Shown piece after piece: positions 24,111 to 24,477 of a stretch of 24,477 bases of DNA; position 1 is the stretch's first letter, and every line of letters starts with the position of its first letter. The notes under the pieces are model-generated. The model had not been told where the DNA came from and did no database searches. It saw nothing but the letters and a program-made list of their open reading frames with translations. The position numbers were made by a program, and so were the translations under genes. Source of the stretch: a virus; IMG/VR virus record IMGVR_UViG_3300030329_003947, positions 1 to 24,477 of that record, one strand, 5' to 3'.

Positions 24111-24386
24111 ATGACGACAAATCAGAAACCAGAACAGGTGGCGATATTCACGCGCTACCTATCTATCCCTGGAACACCTAAACAAAACAGGTTCATGTTC
24201 TACGCTCGGGTCGACCGAGCAATGGCTCTCAACTTCATCGGAAGAATGAGAATCGCAGATGAAGACATACGCGTCTCTCTCGATAACAACCACCCCAACA
24301 TGTTCTGGTCAGCGCACATAACGGTTCGGCGCTTCAAGCGCATCCAACAAGCAGAACTTGAAAAACAACTACGGAGTAACAAATGA
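24111..24386 (+). CDS. Small protein of unknown function, 91 aa
   Basis: The ATG at 24111 has GGAG eight bases upstream after the structured leader. The product is a small mixed fold: basic N-terminal MTTNQKPEQVAIFTRYLSIP, an aromatic strand RFMFYARVD, an acidic RIADEDIRVSL, then strand SAHITVRRF and a C-terminal basic helix (KRIQQAELEKQLRSNK). It has no cysteines and no membrane helix. The stop overlaps the next start by four bases (ATGA), so the two are likely co-translated. I do not recognise a family. A nucleic-acid-binding role is suggested only by its basic surface. Confidence 0.65.
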   Translation: MTTNQKPEQVAIFTRYLSIPGTPKQNRFMFYARVDRAMALNFIGRMRIADEDIRVSLDNNHPNMFWSAHITVRRFKRIQQAELEKQLRSNK

Positions 24387-24477
24387 CATTCGACATCGTA
24401 GAATGGACCTACTGCATGTACGCGATGGTGAGCGGATTCCCCCTGCTTGCCCTCGCAGAACTATCATTCTCTTACGA
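24383..24477 (+). CDS. Partial small protein with hydrophobic segment (3' end outside window)
   Basis: The ATG at 24383 overlaps the previous stop (ATGA) and has GGAG six bases upstream, in the same GGAGTAAC context as the previous gene. The visible 31 residues start MTFDIVEWTYCMYAMVSG and continue into a hydrophobic FPLLALAEL segment, which could be a membrane helix or buried core. The frame is open to the window edge. The full length and role are unknown. Confidence 0.55.
   Translation, partial: MTFDIVEWTYCMYAMVSGFPLLALAELSFSY

Overview
The window looks like about half of a tailed double-stranded DNA phage genome, or a prophage or metagenomic contig of one. It has two oppositely transcribed blocks. 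From 21623 down to base 1, genes lie on the minus strand in the canonical virion order: large terminase, portal, a small zinc-ribbon protein, an acidic protein, scaffold, major capsid, decoration protein, head-tail connector, a large beta-rich tail/closure protein, three probable appendage proteins, two probable internal/ejection proteins, and a giant open frame of more than 2,140 codons that runs off the left edge. No tape measure, sheath or baseplate gene is recognisable. This, with the ejection-like proteins and the giant last gene, suggests a podovirus-like particle. Aquatic phages have similar layouts, but the host cannot be told from the sequence. There are no tRNAs, rRNAs, CRISPR arrays, integrase or transposase.

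The minus-strand block is very compact. Many junctions are one-base stop/start overlaps (TAATG five times, TGATG once), which suggests coupled translation. Two gaps stand out. About 200 bases before the capsid gene hold a 13-bp inverted repeat with a long loop. About 80 bases after the decoration gene hold a terminator-like hairpin that could make capsid and decoration mRNA more abundant than the tail genes.

The divergent region between the terminase and the first plus-strand gene (21624-22487) is the oddest part. A 192-codon gene of unknown function (22488-23066) has a decayed, frameshifted, inverted copy of itself (21787-22347). Together they form a G+C-rich near-palindrome centred near 22427, with a hairpin at the axis. 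The decayed copy ends exactly where a 25-bp inverted repeat (21706-21786) begins. In the intact copy the same point lies in the loop of a terminator.

From 22488 to the right edge, six short plus-strand genes follow: the 192-residue protein, a CXXC zinc-knuckle protein, a small helical protein, a helix-turn-helix protein, an unknown protein, and a partial protein with a hydrophobic segment. Most are separated by strong GC hairpins, and one gap holds mutually exclusive stem-loops. They are probably early or accessory genes; none has a function I can name with confidence.
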